Source of the DNA: Phycisphaerae bacterium
GTDB taxonomy: Bacteria; Planctomycetota; Phycisphaerae; Phycisphaerales; UBA1924
DNA length: 35,802 nt
Assembly: GCA_002706885.1 (NCBI GenBank)
Contig: PAKY01000115.1
Location: 1-35,802 of the forward strand
Direction of reading: 5' to 3'
In this document: piece by piece, positions 33,631-35,802 of the stretch
Layout of the letters: each line of letters begins with the position of its first letter
Position numbering within the stretch: the first letter of the stretch is position 1
Program-made: the position numbers and the translations under genes
The notes under the pieces: generated by a model
The model's input: only the letters and a program-made list of their open reading frames with translations
Told to the model about the DNA's origin: nothing
The model's database searches: none

Positions 33631-35050
33631 AGAAGCACTGGCGTCGGGCGTTCGCATCGGCATGCCCTCGAAGGAGGCGGAAACGCTTCTCCCGCGCGAC
33701 CGGCTCGTCGTCGAGCCCCACGAGCCCGAGGCCGACCGCCGCGCCCTGCGCGCCCTCGCGGCGTGGAGCCATCGCTTCGCGCCGATCGTCGGTGTCGACG
33801 ACCCGCCCGACCACGGAGCGTCGCGGAGATCGAACCGCGACATCGCAAATCTGCCCGACGGACTCATCATGGACATCAGCGGATGCGCACAGGTCTACGG
33901 GGGTGAACAGGCGATGGCCGACGAGGTCCTCCGCGGCTTCCGCTCGATCGGCTACCGAGCCCGCGTCGCCATCGCCCCGACCTTCGCGTGCGCCGAGGCC
34001 ATGGCGCGGTACACGCGCGGGCCGACGACGATCGTCCCCGAAGGGGGCGCCCGCGAAGCGCTCGCGCCGCTCCCCGTGCGCGCGCTGCGGCTCGGCGCGG
34101 GCATCGTCGAGGGGCTCAGCGAGGTCGGCGTCGAGCGGATCGAGCAGCTCTACGACCTCCCCCGCTCCGCCCTGCCCTCCCGATTCGGGCGCGACCTGAC
34201 CGACCGCCTCGACAAGGCCCTCGGTCAGGCGATCGACGCCATCACGCCGATCCGCCCCGTCGATCCGCCCCGCGCCCGACACGTCTTCGACGGCCCCACC
34301 CCCAACTGGGAGGCGGTCGAGTACGTCACGCGCAAGCTGCTCAGTGACCTTTCCGCGCAGCTCCTCGAGCTCGAAGCGGGCGCGACGCGTCTCGTGTTCG
34401 AGATGACGCGGAGCGATCTCCCCCCCGCGATCGTCCGCGCGACGCTCTCCTCGCCGAGCCGCGACACTAAGCACCTCTGGCGCCTCCTCTCGGTTCGGCT
34501 CGAGGGAACGAACCTCGGCCACGGCGCCGAGTCGATCACGCTCACCGCGACCGCGATCGAGCGGATGGACCTGACGCAGGCCACCACCTCCGGGGCGCCG
34601 AGCGACGGTCGCTCGTCCGATCTCGCCGAACTGCTCGACACGATCGCGAGCCGCCTCGGGCCCGATCGCGTGCGCACCGCTGAGGGCGTCGCCTCGCACC
34701 TGCCCGAGCGGGCGGCAGAGACGTTTCCGATCAGTGAACGCCCAAAGACGAAGCAGTCCCCGCCCCCGATGACGAATACGACCGATCGACCGACGAAGCT
34801 GTTCGACCCGCCGATCCGCGCGGCCGTCGAGACCGCTGCAGACGGAACCCCGACCTCGATCGCGTGGCGGCGGGAGTCCTACGCCGTGACGCGCGCCGTC
34901 GGTCCCGAGCGGATCGGTCCGGAGTGGTGGCGCGATCGCGACGCGGCGGACCGCGACTACCACCGCCTCCAGACCTCGAGCGGCGCCTGGGTGTGGGCGT
35001 TCCGCGACGTTTCGACGGGCGACTGGTTCGTCCAGGGCGCGTGGATGTAG
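33443..35050 (+). CDS. imuB: ImuB, Y-family polymerase-like mutasome hub
   Basis: This 535-residue protein belongs to the catalytically inactive Y-family branch that bridges ImuA, DnaE2 and the beta clamp in damage-induced mutagenesis. The N-terminus has the family motif ALSVWLPFLPIDRWRR in place of the active-polymerase metal site. RRVVAACSEEALASGVRIGM, LIMDISGCAQVYGGE and YRARVAIAPTFACAEAMARY follow. The palm/thumb region includes LSEVGVERIEQLYDLPRSAL, a helix-hairpin-helix-like stretch. The C-terminus ends ASGAWVWAFRDVSTGDWFVQGAWM, typical of ImuB. The ATG lies inside imuA, with GAGAGA just before it. dnaE2 begins two bases after the stop, giving the standard cassette order. Confidence 0.9.
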   Translation: MKRALSVWLPFLPIDRWRRSRRNARPGSPAQAATPNERTDTSPPIVLLDTMVNQRRVVAACSEEALASGVRIGMPSKEAETLLPRDRLVVEPHEPEADRRALRALAAWSHRFAPIVGVDDPPDHGASRRSNRDIANLPDGLIMDISGCAQVYGGEQAMADEVLRGFRSIGYRARVAIAPTFACAEAMARYTRGPTTIVPEGGAREALAPLPVRALRLGAGIVEGLSEVGVERIEQLYDLPRSALPSRFGRDLTDRLDKALGQAIDAITPIRPVDPPRARHVFDGPTPNWEAVEYVTRKLLSDLSAQLLELEAGATRLVFEMTRSDLPPAIVRATLSSPSRDTKHLWRLLSVRLEGTNLGHGAESITLTATAIERMDLTQATTSGAPSDGRSSDLAELLDTIASRLGPDRVRTAEGVASHLPERAAETFPISERPKTKQSPPPMTNTTDRPTKLFDPPIRAAVETAADGTPTSIAWRRESYAVTRAVGPERIGPEWWRDRDAADRDYHRLQTSSGAWVWAFRDVSTGDWFVQGAWM

Positions 35051-35052
35051 CG

Positions 35053-35802
35053 ATGCCCGAGTTCACCGAGAAAGCCCGCCTCCACCCCGCCAAGGCCGAT
35101 GTCGCGTCGAGACAGGCCAGGGCGCCGCTCATCGACCGCGCGGACATCGACTTCACCGAGCTCGCGGTGACGAGCAACTTCACGTTCCTGACAGGCGCGA
35201 GCCATCCCGAGGAACTCGTCGAGCGGGCGGCCGACCTGGGGCATCGCGCCGCGGCGATCGCGGACACGAACACGCTCGCGGGCGTCGTGCGGGCGCACGT
35301 CGCGGCGAAGGCCGCGGGCATCCCGCTCGCGCTCGGGTGCAGGCTCGTGCTCGCGCACCCGGAGGGGCTCACGCTTCTGGTCTTCCCGACCGACGCCCGC
35401 TCGTACGCGCGGCTCTGCAAGCTGCTCACCCTCGGCAAGCGCCGCGCGGCCAAGGGCGAGTGCTTCCTGACGCTCGACGACCTCGCGCTCTACGCGGACG
35501 GGCTCCTCGGCGTGATCATGCCGCCCGACGACCACCGCGACGGGCTCGACAACACTTTCAAGCAGCACGTCGTGCGGCTGCGTTCGATCTTCGAGGGGGG
35601 CGATCGGCTCTCGATGGCGATCTATGCGCGGGCGCGGGCGGACGACACGGAACGGATCGCGCGCGTCGCGTCGTTCGCGGCGTGGATCGGCCTCCCGCTC
35701 GTCGCGACGAACGACGTGCTCTACCACGCGCCGGGGCGTCGGGCGTTGCAGGATGTCGTCACATGCGTGCGCCACGGGACGACGATCGACGGCGCGGGCC
35801 AG
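35053..35802 (+). CDS. dnaE2: Error-prone DNA polymerase III alpha subunit DnaE2, N-terminal part (runs off right edge)
   Basis: The first 250 codons of a C-family polymerase are visible, running to the window end in frame. DnaE2 performs the synthesis step of the ImuA/ImuB mutasome. The N-terminal PHP domain shows ELAVTSNFTFLTGASHPEEL, AAIADTNTLAGVVRAHVAAK, LLVFPTDARSYARLCKLLTL, GKRRAAKGECFLTLDDLALY and VATNDVLYHAPGRRALQDVV, all typical of DnaE2 rather than replicative DnaE. The start is ATG at 35053, two bases after the imuB stop, so translation is probably coupled. The polymerase core and C-terminal domains are outside the window. Confidence 0.9.
   Translation, partial: MPEFTEKARLHPAKADVASRQARAPLIDRADIDFTELAVTSNFTFLTGASHPEELVERAADLGHRAAAIADTNTLAGVVRAHVAAKAAGIPLALGCRLVLAHPEGLTLLVFPTDARSYARLCKLLTLGKRRAAKGECFLTLDDLALYADGLLGVIMPPDDHRDGLDNTFKQHVVRLRSIFEGGDRLSMAIYARARADDTERIARVASFAAWIGLPLVATNDVLYHAPGRRALQDVVTCVRHGTTIDGAGQ

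Noticed and set aside
1..35802. CRISPR array, insertion sequence, integrase or attachment site next to the tRNA
   Set aside because: No regularly spaced repeats, transposase or integrase motifs were found, and galM follows the tRNA directly without a duplicated tRNA end.

Overview
The window reads as chromosomal DNA of a high-GC planctomycete, most likely class Phycisphaerae. The evidence is indirect. There is a secreted protein ending in a Cys-bearing 'GC-type' dockerin tail, a PEP-CTERM-like tail (PAPG...RRRR), a pseudopilin with a GFTLIELL start and a DGH motif near the C-terminus, and several TonB and hybrid-kinase genes. No rRNA or taxonomic marker is present, so this assignment is an inference.

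Left part (1-6.9 kb): the start of a secreted protein leaving the left edge, tRNA-Cys(GCA), a galM-galK pair for galactose entry into the Leloir pathway, a hairpin terminator, then on the minus strand a 711-residue exported dockerin-tailed protein and an MFS transporter.

Centre (6.9-16.7 kb): a carbohydrate-related secretion locus. A promoter at 6912-6940 and a strong terminator at 13150-13198 bracket five same-strand genes: an SGNH hydrolase, two Ig-like/half-dockerin proteins, a GH71/GH99-like glycosidase and a PEP-CTERM-like protein. Four of the five share one undescribed-looking beta-rich domain (LID(F/L/I)G ... GN.W.N ... FFGS ... LNA.(E/Q)). A GntR/LacI-type hybrid regulator is encoded convergently, and then a pseudopilin gene overlaps the start of a second GH71/99-like gene. 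Together these look like a regulated system for degrading and binding an external polysaccharide. The substrate cannot be read from sequence.

Right-centre (16.7-22.2 kb, minus strand): TonB-dependent receptor, ABC-type substrate-binding protein and hybrid histidine kinase in one tight operon without a permease, suggesting outer-membrane uptake or recognition coupled to sensing.

Next (22.5-28.9 kb, minus strand): a contractile-injection (type VI-like) cargo operon. It holds VgrG, a small beta-domain protein, a LysM/peptidoglycan-binding protein, and a 907-residue protein with a complete M23 (LytM) zinc-peptidase motif plus an SH3-like region. No sheath, tube or ATPase genes are in the window and no immunity gene is evident.

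Right end (29.3-35.8 kb, plus strand): a five-PAS hybrid histidine kinase, then the translesion mutasome imuA-imuB-dnaE2. imuA and imuB overlap by 188 bases with conserved motifs in both frames, and dnaE2 runs off the right edge.
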